From the NCBI RefSeq assembly GCF_001191005.1, contig NZ_CP012201.1:4154001-4218000 (forward strand): a stretch of DNA of 64,000 bases, read 5' to 3'. How positions within the stretch are numbered: the stretch's first letter is position 1; each line of letters starts with the position of its first letter. Positions 1-7,476 of the stretch are shown here, one piece after another. The notes under the pieces were generated by a model. The model worked only from the letters and a program-made list of their open reading frames with translations. It searched no databases and was not told the DNA's origin. The DNA comes from Massilia sp. NR 4-1. Its GTDB lineage: Bacteria > Pseudomonadota > Gammaproteobacteria > Burkholderiales > Burkholderiaceae_D. Position numbers and translations under genes: made by a program.

Positions 1-500
1 AGGAAGTCGCAGCGGTAGCGCGGCTGGGCTGTCGCCCCGGCCAGGCAGGCGGCGATCGCTTCGCGCTGGTCGCCCATGTCCATCAGCTGGTAGACCGGCA
101 GCAGGGCGTTGCGGCGCTCGATGGCGCGCGTGATGCGCTCGGTCAGGTTCTCCACCGTGAACGGCTTCAGGATGTAATCGCTGGGCGCCAGCTCGGCGGC
201 GCTGACCACCTTGTTGAACTGGCCCTCGCTGGTGACCATGAAGAACAGGGTGGAAGCGTGCATCAGCCGGTGGTGGCGCAAATCTTCCAGCATCTGCTGG
301 CCGTCCTGGCCGCCTTCCAGCTCGTATTCGCACAGGATCAGGTCGTAACTGCGCCCGCCCAGCGCGCGGATGGCCTGGCTGGAGCTGGCGGCATCCTCGA
401 TACGGCTCAGTCCGCACAAACTCAGCATATTGTGCAGACTGGCCCGCATGCCGGGATGGGGTTCGATGATCAGGGCGGCAAGGCCCTTCAGGGGATTCAT
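1..500 (-). CDS. Response regulator receiver-domain protein (3' end outside window)
   Basis: The first 166 residues are visible, read leftwards from an ATG at 500; the rest lies beyond the window. Residues 5-125 form a CheY-like receiver fold. The Lys-Pro-Phe motif near residue 118 and the Thr-Ser after strand beta-4 are present. The phosphoacceptor position, in the context LILC-E-Y at residue 58, is Glu rather than Asp, and the acidic pocket reads IIEPHPG instead of a double Asp. After the receiver the chain continues into a helical segment starting at about residue 135, which resembles the receiver-TPR regulators known in Burkholderiales and Pseudomonas. The next gene, also leftward, is an HD-GYP regulator, so a signalling role is likely. 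The output function is unknown and the start has only a weak ribosome binding site. Confidence 0.8.
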   Translation of the reverse strand, partial: MNPLKGLAALIIEPHPGMRASLHNMLSLCGLSRIEDAASSSQAIRALGGRSYDLILCEYELEGGQDGQQMLEDLRHHRLMHASTLFFMVTSEGQFNKVVSAAELAPSDYILKPFTVENLTERITRAIERRNALLPVYQLMDMGDQREAIAACLAGATAQPRYRCDF

Positions 501-650
501 GGCGGATGGCAGGACTGGCGCGGCGCCCGCGCGCCGGCCTTCTGCCAATCAGTATATTACGCCACGGTGAGATTTGGAGAGAATTGAATCAGGGCAAGCA
601 AACTTGCGCGCCGCCAGTGGACGGCGCGCCACGGAAGATTGGCGCAACGT

Positions 651-2237
651 TCACACATCCTGGCCGAAGGTGGGGTCGCGCTCGATCACCTCGAACAGGG
701 CCTGCACCACTTCCGGGTCGAACTGGGCGCCGCTGCGCTCGCGGATATAGGCCAGTACTTCCGGATGCGGCCACGGTTCCTTGTAGGGCCGTTCATGCAA
801 GAGTGAATCGAAGACATCGACCACCGCCACGATGCGCGCCGCGATCGGGATGGCGCGCCCTGCCAGCGCATTCGGGTAGCCGCGGCCGTCGAAATGCTCA
901 TGGTGGCAGCCGGCGATCTGCGCGCCATAGGTCAGGTAGCTGACCCCGTCCACCATATTCGCCGCGCGCTCCAGGATGGCGCGCCCGACGCCGGCGTGGT
1001 TCTGCATCTGGCTGCGCTCTTCCGGCGTGTGCAGGCCCGGTTTCAAGAGGATATGGTCGGGCGTGGCCACCTTGCCCACATCGTGCAGGATGCTGGCCAG
1101 GCCGATCATGTCGACCAATTGCGGCGTCAGCTCCTCGCCGCCAGTGCCGCACTCCTTCATGCGCGCCGCGATGGCCGAGGACAGGCGCTGCACGCGCCGC
1201 ACATGGCTGCCGGTGCCGCTGTCGCGGAACTCGGCCAGGTCGGCCAGCGCCACCACGGTGGCCTCCTGCGCCTTGCGCAGCTGGCCGAAGATGTACAGAT
1301 TGTCGAAGGCGGCGGCGATGCGCTGGCAAAACACTTCGAGCAGGTCGCGCTGGATCTGGGCCAGCGGCCAGGGCGGCGTGACCGAAATCGCCACCTCGCG
1401 GTTTTCCTGGGTGTGGATGAACAGCACATTGGCCGGATGCTCGAACTGGCTGCGCTTCTCGGCGAAGGCCTTGGCGATGGTGGGCCAGAGCGGATGGTCG
1501 GCCGGCATCTGCTCGGTCGCCGCCAGCGGCGCATAGCCGCCCGTGGCCGCCACCACGGTGGTCTCGCCGGTATCGACCTGCATCAGGCACAGCACGCCGT
1601 CGGCGCCGACGTCGAGAATGGCCGACACCTGGTTCAGCACGCCCGAGGCGAATTCGCGCAGCGAATGGATCTGGTACAGATTGGTGGCGCCGGCCAGGAT
1701 CTTGCCCAGGCCGATGCGGCTGCGCTCGAGCATATTCAAGCTCTCGTAAGCGCGCAGCGCCGAGATCACGGTGGTGAACAGCTTTTGCGTGGTGAGCTCG
1801 GTCTTGGCCTTGTAATCGTTGATATCGTATTCGATGATGACGCGCTGCTCGGGCGCCTGGCCGGGCTGGCCGGTGCGCAGCACCACGCGCACGATGGTGT
1901 TGTGCAGCTCTTCGCGGATGCGGCGCGCCAGCAGCAGGCCGGCGTCGTCAGTTTCCATCACGACGTCGAGCAGCACCAGGGCGATGTCGGGGGTGTTGCC
2001 GAGGATCTCGTACGCTTCGCGGCCGCTGTAGGCGGAAAACAATTCCAGCTCGCGCCCCTTGAAGCTGACATTGCGCAGGGCCAGCCGGGTCACGGCATGC
2101 ACATCCTGGTCGTCGTCGACGATCAGCACGCGCCAGGAGCGCTGGTCGGGCGCGGCCAGATTGGCTGGCGCGGCGTCGTCCTCATCCTCTTCCAGCAGCC
2201 AGTTGTCGTCGGCCTCGGCGGCGGTGGTGTCGTCCAT
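651..2237 (-). CDS. Two-component response regulator with HD-GYP c-di-GMP phosphodiesterase domain
   Basis: This 528-residue protein has an acidic N-terminal tail, a receiver domain (about 34-155, LIVDDDQD acidic pocket and LLDVVM phosphoacceptor), a DUF3369-type GAF-like linker domain (about 165-330) and a C-terminal HD-GYP domain (about 335-510). The HD-GYP metal and signature motifs are intact: ILHDVGK, CHHEHFDGRGYP and the following VVDVFDSL. Proteins of this family hydrolyse cyclic di-GMP to pGpG or GMP in response to phosphorylation and usually lower biofilm formation. A strong AAGGAGA ribosome site precedes the ATG. It is divergent from cheW, with which it shares its first seven residues, MDDTTAA. 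The cognate sensor kinase is not in the window. Confidence 0.93.
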   Translation of the reverse strand: MDDTTAAEADDNWLLEEDEDDAAPANLAAPDQRSWRVLIVDDDQDVHAVTRLALRNVSFKGRELELFSAYSGREAYEILGNTPDIALVLLDVVMETDDAGLLLARRIREELHNTIVRVVLRTGQPGQAPEQRVIIEYDINDYKAKTELTTQKLFTTVISALRAYESLNMLERSRIGLGKILAGATNLYQIHSLREFASGVLNQVSAILDVGADGVLCLMQVDTGETTVVAATGGYAPLAATEQMPADHPLWPTIAKAFAEKRSQFEHPANVLFIHTQENREVAISVTPPWPLAQIQRDLLEVFCQRIAAAFDNLYIFGQLRKAQEATVVALADLAEFRDSGTGSHVRRVQRLSSAIAARMKECGTGGEELTPQLVDMIGLASILHDVGKVATPDHILLKPGLHTPEERSQMQNHAGVGRAILERAANMVDGVSYLTYGAQIAGCHHEHFDGRGYPNALAGRAIPIAARIVAVVDVFDSLLHERPYKEPWPHPEVLAYIRERSGAQFDPEVVQALFEVIERDPTFGQDV

Positions 2238-2278
2238 ACCCTCTCCTTCTGTGCGCGGCGGCGGCGCTTTTCGTTCCC

Positions 2279-2307
2279 AGCATAATCAGTATTTGACAGG
2301 CTGACAA
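2279..2307 (-). promoter_or_regulatory. Promoter of HD-GYP gene
   Basis: Read leftwards, TTGTCA (2302-2307) and TATGCT (2279-2284) are separated by exactly 17 bases. This is a good sigma-70 arrangement about 40 bases upstream of the HD-GYP start. It overlaps the rightward cheW promoter. Confidence 0.55.
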
Positions 2308-2321
2308 TGACAAATTATGCC
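2293..2321 (+). promoter_or_regulatory. Promoter of cheW
   Basis: A consensus TTGACA at 2293-2298 is followed after 17 bases by TATGCC at 2316-2321, giving a leader of roughly 90 bases before cheW. It interlocks with the opposite promoter, so the two polymerases would compete for the same DNA. Three TGACA repeats lie in this stretch (2294, 2302 and 2308). Confidence 0.55.
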
Positions 2322-2420
2322 CCTCGTCTTCCAGCCCAGACTCTGATACGCTTTGACAACAGTGATCCTTGTCCGCCGGCCGCGGCCAGCGCCTGCCCAC
2401 CTTACCAGAGAAGGACCAGC

Positions 2421-2912
2421 ATGGACGATACGACTGCAGCCAGCGACAATGCGAGCCGCGAATTCCTCGCCTTCAAACTGGGCGCCGAAGAGTATGGCAT
2501 CGATATTCTGAAGGTCCAGGAAATCCGCGGCTATGAGGCCGTCACCCGCATCGCCAACGCGCCCGAATTCATCAAGGGCGTGATCAATCTGCGCGGCATC
2601 ATCATCCCGGTGGTGGACATGCGCATCAAGTTCAAGCTCGGCACGGCCAGCTACGACCAGTTCACCGTCGTCATCATTTTAAACATCGGCGGGCGCGTGG
2701 TGGGCATGGTGGTCGATAGCGTGTCCGATGTCACCACGCTGAGCCGCGAGCAGATCCGCGCGGCGCCCGAAATGGGCTCGGCCTTCAGCACCGAATACAT
2801 CATCGGCCTGGGCACCATCGATGAACGCATGCTGATCCTGGTCGATATCGACCGCCTGATGTCGAGCCCGGAAATGGGCTTGAGCGAGACGCTGGCCCAG
2901 CAGAGCGCCTGA
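2421..2912 (+). CDS. cheW: Chemotaxis coupling protein CheW
   Basis: A 163-residue CheW domain protein. The start is the ATG at 2421, preceded by AGAGAAGGA; a longer in-frame reading back to 2307 has no ribosome site and no homologous sequence. Family hallmarks are visible: FKLGAEEYGIDI near the N-terminus, VINLRG at the centre of the fold, and the paired SH3-like beta barrels. CheW couples chemoreceptors to the histidine kinase CheA at the inner membrane. No cheA or receptor gene is adjacent, so this is a solitary cheW. The neighbouring HD-GYP regulator suggests a link between chemosensory and c-di-GMP signalling, which is inference. The stop codon abuts the stop of the convergent J-domain gene. 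Confidence 0.95.
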   Translation: MDDTTAASDNASREFLAFKLGAEEYGIDILKVQEIRGYEAVTRIANAPEFIKGVINLRGIIIPVVDMRIKFKLGTASYDQFTVVIILNIGGRVVGMVVDSVSDVTTLSREQIRAAPEMGSAFSTEYIIGLGTIDERMLILVDIDRLMSSPEMGLSETLAQQSA

Positions 2913-3926
2913 TTACTGCAGGGCTGCGCCGGCCGGCCGGCTGGCGCAGCCGCCCTTGCCGGCGCCCAGCTCCACGTTCTGGTAGCGGATCTCGTACTTG
3001 CCGTTGCTGAGCTTATCGACCAGCAGCTTGTCGTGCGCCTGCACATAGGCATAGCGCACATTGGAGCGGCGCTCCATATCGTAGACCTTGATGAAGGCGG
3101 CCGAGGGATTGGCGCTATTGTCCAGCGTGAGCTGCATGGCGTCGCCCTTGTTACCGACCGGGAAACCCTCGACATAGCCGGAACGGGCCGGCCACGGTTC
3201 GCCGTTGGGCGCGGCCAGCGTGGTGGCCTCGCCCTCGCATTCGGCGCCGCCGCCGGGCAGCACCACCTGCGACACGGCCAGCACCTTGATCGGCGGCGTG
3301 GGCGCGGCGGCCGCTTCCAGCGCGGCCGGCTTGGCCTCGGCCCAGACTTCGCCCAGTTCGTTCTGCGCCTCGCCGCGGCCGGTCCCATGGTGGGGCCGCG
3401 CGGCCACGGTGGCGGTCAGCGCGCCGGCCGCCGCCGCATTGGCGGACCCGGCCGTGCTGCCGCCCCAGGCGCCGGCCAGCATGGCGGGCACCTGGCGCGG
3501 CTGGGACACGCTGAGCGCGCCGGCCACCCAGCCCACGGCCACGCTGACGCCGACCGTGGTCCACCAGCGCCAGCTGCGCAGCAGGGCCAGCACGCGGCGG
3601 CGCGGCTTGACGTGGCCGGGCCAGGCCTGGCTATGCTCGGCCGGGCTGCGCTCCTCGTGGCGCGTGCTTTCCAGCCACTCGATTTCCCATTCCTCCTGGA
3701 CGATCCAGGCATCGTGTTCCTTGCGCCGCTGCGGGTCGGCCAGGGTGCCGTAGGCGCTGTTGACGATGGCCATGATGCGCGCCGCCTTGTCGTCGCCCGG
3801 ATTCTTGTCTGGATGATATTTCTGGCTGAGCGCCTTATAGGCCGCACGTATGACTTCCTGCGGCGCGCCGCGCGCCACCTTCAGGTTGTCATAATGTGTA
3901 TGTATCTTTCCCATCGTCTTCATCAT
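2913..3926 (-). CDS. J-domain membrane protein (DnaJ-like co-chaperone)
   Basis: A 337-residue protein with an N-terminal J domain (about 10-75) containing the essential HPD tripeptide in KYHPDKNPGDD. This motif stimulates the ATPase of DnaK-type Hsp70s. A basic region follows, then one probable membrane span (about 130-150, rich in Val, Gly and Ala). The C-terminal part (about 150-337) would be periplasmic and carries no zinc-finger or client-binding domain of classical DnaJ, so this is a class III J protein. The start could be either of two consecutive ATGs at 3926/3923 or the ATG at 3914. It converges on cheW with no gap. The client is unknown. Confidence 0.85.
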   Translation of the reverse strand: MMKTMGKIHTHYDNLKVARGAPQEVIRAAYKALSQKYHPDKNPGDDKAARIMAIVNSAYGTLADPQRRKEHDAWIVQEEWEIEWLESTRHEERSPAEHSQAWPGHVKPRRRVLALLRSWRWWTTVGVSVAVGWVAGALSVSQPRQVPAMLAGAWGGSTAGSANAAAAGALTATVAARPHHGTGRGEAQNELGEVWAEAKPAALEAAAAPTPPIKVLAVSQVVLPGGGAECEGEATTLAAPNGEPWPARSGYVEGFPVGNKGDAMQLTLDNSANPSAAFIKVYDMERRSNVRYAYVQAHDKLLVDKLSNGKYEIRYQNVELGAGKGGCASRPAGAALQ

Positions 3927-4027
3927 CCCTGGCCGGGCGCCGCCGCCGGCACCCGTGCTGAATCAGTCATGATAGCCGATCTTGCTGCCGGAATCGCGAA
4001 AAACAGGCGGCGTACGGCGTGGTAATG

Positions 4028-5176
4028 CTACAAACGGTGGCTGCGGTCGCTGGCCGCCAGCGGCGCCGGCAGCGCCACGCCGCGCCCCACCACCAGCACC
4101 TTGAACAGCTCGCCCATCTCGGCCGGCGACAGCAGTTTTTGCAAGGCATTGGCCTGCGGCAGATAGGCCTGGGCATCGGCCGGATCGGTGCGCAGCAGCA
4201 GGTCGCCGATGCCGCAGCCGAGCAGGAAGGCGGCCTGGCTCATATACGCCAGCACCTCGGCCCCCGCGTCCTGGGCCGCCAGCGCCATGGCCGTGAAATC
4301 GACGTGGGCCGTGATGTCCTGCAGGCCGGGCAGGTAGAAGGGGTCGGCGTGGGCGTGGTGGCGGTAGTGGCACATCAGGGTGCCGGTGTCGCGCTGGGCC
4401 AGATAGTATTCGCGCGCCGGGAAGCCATAGTCGAGCAGGATGGCGGCGCCGCGCCCGCGCGCCAGCAGCGCGCCCAGGCTGCCCATGAAGCCGGTCGCCG
4501 CGCCATGCAGCTCGCTGACATAGCCTTCCGGCAGCGCCTCGGCCTCGGGAATCTGGCGCGCCAGCCCGGCCTCCAGCGGCGCCGACAGCGCCGCCTCGGT
4601 GAAGGCGAAAGCGCCGTCGCGCACCGTGACCTGCAGCTCGCGCCAGCCGGCCGCCGTCTTGCGCAGCAGGCTGACCGGCATGGCGTCCAGCACCTCGTTG
4701 CCGAAAATGGCGCCGTCGAACTGCTCCGGGAAGCCGTCCAGCCACACCACCTGGGGAAAGTCGCGCAGCGCTGCCTGCTGGCGCGCGCGCAATTCGCCCG
4801 ACAATTCGACGATGGCGTAGCGCTCCACGGCCACGCCGGCGCGCGCCAGCTCGCTCAGGACGTCGCGTGCCAGCTTGCCGGTGCCGGCCCCGAATTCGAG
4901 GATGTGGGGCGCGCTTTGCGCCATAATAGCGGCTGCGGCCTGAGCCAGCGCCTGGCCGAACAGGGAACTCAGTTCGGGCGCCGTTGTAAAATCGCCATCC
5001 TTGCCCAGCTTGGCGGATCCGCCGCTGTAATAGCCCAGGTCCGGCGCATACAGCGCCAGCTCCATGAAGCGGCTGAAGGGAATGGCGCCGGACTGCTGCG
5101 CGATTTCGGCAGCGATTTGCTGCTGCAGGGCGTGGGACGCGGCCAGGGCGTCGCTGGAAGGTGCGGGAAGTGACAT
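4028..5176 (-). CDS. Class I SAM-dependent methyltransferase, MidA/NDUFAF7 family
   Basis: A member of the COG1565 family. The human homologue NDUFAF7 methylates an arginine of complex I; bacterial substrates are not settled. The SAM-binding glycine motif ILEFGAGTGKLA is clear, as is the family N-terminal block with FSRFMELALY and GYYSGG. The acidic loop FGNEVLDAMPV and a C-terminal Ala-rich region follow. I chose the ATG at 5176 (382 residues), because a TACAAT box lies only six bases upstream; an ATG at 5212 would add 12 residues that do not look conserved. It is divergent from the pteridine reductase gene across about 67 bases. Confidence 0.88.
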   Translation of the reverse strand: MSLPAPSSDALAASHALQQQIAAEIAQQSGAIPFSRFMELALYAPDLGYYSGGSAKLGKDGDFTTAPELSSLFGQALAQAAAAIMAQSAPHILEFGAGTGKLARDVLSELARAGVAVERYAIVELSGELRARQQAALRDFPQVVWLDGFPEQFDGAIFGNEVLDAMPVSLLRKTAAGWRELQVTVRDGAFAFTEAALSAPLEAGLARQIPEAEALPEGYVSELHGAATGFMGSLGALLARGRGAAILLDYGFPAREYYLAQRDTGTLMCHYRHHAHADPFYLPGLQDITAHVDFTAMALAAQDAGAEVLAYMSQAAFLLGCGIGDLLLRTDPADAQAYLPQANALQKLLSPAEMGELFKVLVVGRGVALPAPLAASDRSHRL

Positions 5177-5182
5177 TCCCGC

Positions 5183-5188
5183 ATTGTA
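5183..5188 (-). promoter_or_regulatory. -10 box of the methyltransferase gene, possibly leaderless
   Basis: TACAAT read leftwards ends six bases before the chosen ATG, which would place the transcript start at or next to the start codon. The -35 region is poor. Confidence 0.4.
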
Positions 5189-5243
5189 GCGAATCGGCGC
5201 CCGTCCCGACATGCCGGCATGCCGGCCAAGCGAACTTTAAACT

Positions 5244-6041
5244 ATGACCACAACTCACACCCCTGCCCCTGCTCCATCCCCGGCTGCGCCGCGCATCGCG
5301 CTGGTGACGGGCGGCGCGCGCCGCCTGGGCCGCGCCATCGCGCTCGGCCTGGCGCAAGCCGGCTGGGACCTGGCCATCCATTACCGCCACTCGCACGACG
5401 AGGCGCGCGCCGTGGCGCGCGAGGTGGCGGCCCTGGGCCGGCGCGCCGTCATCCTCGATTGCGAACTGGCCGACGAAGCGGCCGTGCGCCAGCTGCTGCC
5501 GCGCGCCGTGGCCGCCCTGGGCGCCGTGCACTGCGTGGTCAACAACGCCTCGCTGTTCGACTACGACCGCGCCGACAGCTTCAGCTTGAAAAAGCTGGAC
5601 GCGCATATGCACGCCAACCTGGCCGCGCCCATCCTGCTGGCGCAAGCCCTGCATGCGGCGCTGCCGGAGGGCGAGCAGGGCGTGGTGGTCAATCTGCTGG
5701 ACCAGAAGCTGTACAATCTCAATCCCGATTTTCTGTCGTACACCCTGTCGAAAGCGGCGCTGCACACGGCCACCACCATGCTGGCCCAGGAGCTGGCGCC
5801 CAGGCTGCGGGTGCTGGGCGTGGCGCCCGGCATCACCATGGTGTCCGGCGAACAAAGCGAGGAAGGCTTCGCCAAAGCGCATGCGCAGACGCCGCTGGGC
5901 CGCTCCAGCACCCCGGAGGACATTGCCGCCGCCGTGGTGTATGCGGCCACGGCGCGCGCCGTCACCGGCACCACGCTGCTGGTCGATGGCGGCCAGCACC
6001 TGATGGCGCTGCCGCGCGACGTGATGTTCCTCGCCCAATAG
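5244..6041 (+). CDS. folM: Short-chain dehydrogenase, FolM-type pteridine reductase
   Basis: A 265-residue SDR enzyme. The cofactor motif TGGARRLGRAI, with its Arg pair, indicates NADPH preference. The catalytic Tyr-x-x-x-Lys appears as SYTLSK, and the preceding LLDQKLYNLNPDF is characteristic of FolM and pteridine reductase 1 relatives. Such enzymes reduce dihydromonapterin or dihydrofolate to the tetrahydro form. Its position directly upstream of dihydroneopterin aldolase (folB) supports a pterin or folate role. The C-terminal TTLLVDGGQHL is the usual SDR end. No convincing ribosome site precedes the ATG at 5244; the first 15 residues are Thr/Pro/Ala-rich and may not be folded. Confidence 0.88.
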   Translation: MTTTHTPAPAPSPAAPRIALVTGGARRLGRAIALGLAQAGWDLAIHYRHSHDEARAVAREVAALGRRAVILDCELADEAAVRQLLPRAVAALGAVHCVVNNASLFDYDRADSFSLKKLDAHMHANLAAPILLAQALHAALPEGEQGVVVNLLDQKLYNLNPDFLSYTLSKAALHTATTMLAQELAPRLRVLGVAPGITMVSGEQSEEGFAKAHAQTPLGRSSTPEDIAAAVVYAATARAVTGTTLLVDGGQHLMALPRDVMFLAQ

Positions 6042-6095
6042 ACACGCAACAATACCGAATCAACCGTATCAAGACGAATCCATATAAAGGAAACC

Positions 6096-6494
6096 ATGCT
6101 GTCCGCCCTCACCCATCCCCGCCTGCAAGACTGCCGCCGGCTGTTCCTGCGCAATTACGAAGTGCAGATCAATATCGGCGTGCACGATTTCGAGAAGAAG
6201 GGCGAACAGCGCGTCCTGATCAATGTGGACCTGTATATTCCACTGTCCCTGTCGACGCCGCAGGCGGACGAGCTGCATGAAGTGGTCGACTACGACTTCA
6301 TGCGCGAAACGATCGCGCGCCGCATGGCCCAGGGCCATGTGCATCTGCAGGAAACCCTGTGCGACGACGTGCTGAAAGCCATGCTGGCGCACCCGCGCGT
6401 GCGTGCCGTGCGCGTCTCGACCATGAAGCCCGACGTCTACCCCGATTGCGAAGGCGTGGGCGTGGAAGTCTTCCGTGTGAAGGACGAAGCATGA
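6096..6494 (+). CDS. folB: Dihydroneopterin aldolase
   Basis: A 132-residue FolB, close to the usual length of about 120. It cleaves 7,8-dihydroneopterin to 6-hydroxymethyl-7,8-dihydropterin and glycolaldehyde in folate synthesis. Signature segments are GVHDFEKKGEQRVLINVDL (pterin-binding Glu), VVDYDFM and the catalytic Lys in VSTMKPD. A ribosome site (AAAGGAAA) precedes the ATG. The stop codon overlaps the ttcA start as ATGA, so the two are translationally coupled. Confidence 0.95.
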   Translation: MLSALTHPRLQDCRRLFLRNYEVQINIGVHDFEKKGEQRVLINVDLYIPLSLSTPQADELHEVVDYDFMRETIARRMAQGHVHLQETLCDDVLKAMLAHPRVRAVRVSTMKPDVYPDCEGVGVEVFRVKDEA

Positions 6495-7420
6495 ACGCGG
6501 TGGTGGAAAACCTGGCGGCCCCGCAGGGCAAGTCGGCCGAGAAGATCGCGCTGGAAAACAATAAGCTGCACAAGCGCCTGTGCCGCCTGGTCGGCCAGGC
6601 CATCGGCGACTTCAATATGATCGAGGAAGGCGACAAGGTCATGGTCTGCCTGTCCGGCGGCAAGGACAGCTACGCCCTGCTCGACATCCTGCTGACCTTG
6701 CGCGAGCGGGCGCCGATTCATTTCGACATCGTCGCCGTCAACCTGGACCAGAAGCAGCCCAACTTCCCGGCCGACGTGCTGCCGCGCTACCTGGAACAGG
6801 TCGGCGTGCCTTACCACATCGAGAACCAGGACACCTACAGCATCGTCAAGCGCCTGATCCCCGAAGGCAAGACCACCTGCTCGCTGTGCTCGCGCCTGCG
6901 GCGCGGCATCCTGTACCGCGTGGCCGACGAGCTGGGCGCGACCAAGATCGCGCTCGGCCACCACCGCGACGACATCATGCAGACCTTCTTCCTGAATATG
7001 TTCTTCGGCGGGAAGCTGAAGGGCATGCCGCCCAAGCTGCAGTCGGACGACGGCAAGCATATGGTGATCCGCCCGCTGGCCTATGTGCGCGAAGTCGACA
7101 CCGAACGCTATGCCGAAGTCAAAGGCTTCCCCATCATCCCTTGCGACCTGTGCGGCTCGCAGGAAAACCTGCAGCGCAAGCAGATCAAGAACATGCTGCG
7201 CGAGTGGGAGAAGAAGCATCCGGGCCGGGTCGAGAACATCTTCTCTTCGCTGAGCACCGTGGTGCCCTCGCACCTGATGGACCACAATCTGTTCGGCTTC
7301 AAGGACTTGAAGACCGACGGCCTGGCCAACCCGCTGGGCGACATCGCCTTCGACGAGGAGCCCTGCGCCACCCCGAGCAGCATGCCGGGCATCATCCCGC
7401 TGCACGCGGCGGACGACTGA
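6491..7420 (+). CDS. ttcA: tRNA 2-thiocytidine(32) synthetase TtcA
   Basis: A 309-residue enzyme that thiolates cytidine 32 of some tRNAs using ATP and an iron-sulfur cluster. The PP-loop is SGGKDS (residues 55-60). The two cluster-binding CxxC pairs are at Cys130/Cys133 (TCSLC) and Cys218/Cys221 (CDLC). The start is the ATG at 6491, inside the folB stop; a longer in-frame extension back to 6359 lies wholly within folB and is not real. The C-terminal tail is short and Pro-rich. The hairpin at 7446-7473 follows the stop. Confidence 0.96.
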   Translation: MNAVVENLAAPQGKSAEKIALENNKLHKRLCRLVGQAIGDFNMIEEGDKVMVCLSGGKDSYALLDILLTLRERAPIHFDIVAVNLDQKQPNFPADVLPRYLEQVGVPYHIENQDTYSIVKRLIPEGKTTCSLCSRLRRGILYRVADELGATKIALGHHRDDIMQTFFLNMFFGGKLKGMPPKLQSDDGKHMVIRPLAYVREVDTERYAEVKGFPIIPCDLCGSQENLQRKQIKNMLREWEKKHPGRVENIFSSLSTVVPSHLMDHNLFGFKDLKTDGLANPLGDIAFDEEPCATPSSMPGIIPLHAADD

Positions 7421-7445
7421 GGCTGGCGGCTGGCGCCGCCTGGGG

Positions 7446-7473
7446 CCAATGGCCGGCGCATGCCGGCCATTGG
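7446..7473. terminator. Bidirectional hairpin between ttcA and the beta-helix gene
   Basis: A perfect 12-bp inverted repeat, CCAATGGCCGGC / GCCGGCCATTGG, with the loop GCAT, lies between two convergent genes. The following run is only TTT, so it is a weak intrinsic terminator or a transcript-end barrier. Confidence 0.6.
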
Positions 7474-7476
7474 CGT

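Noticed and set aside
3963..6038. A leftward open frame of 691 codons across the methyltransferase and folM genes
   Set aside because: It overlaps two well supported genes in other frames or strands and has low-complexity Gly/Arg/Ala composition.
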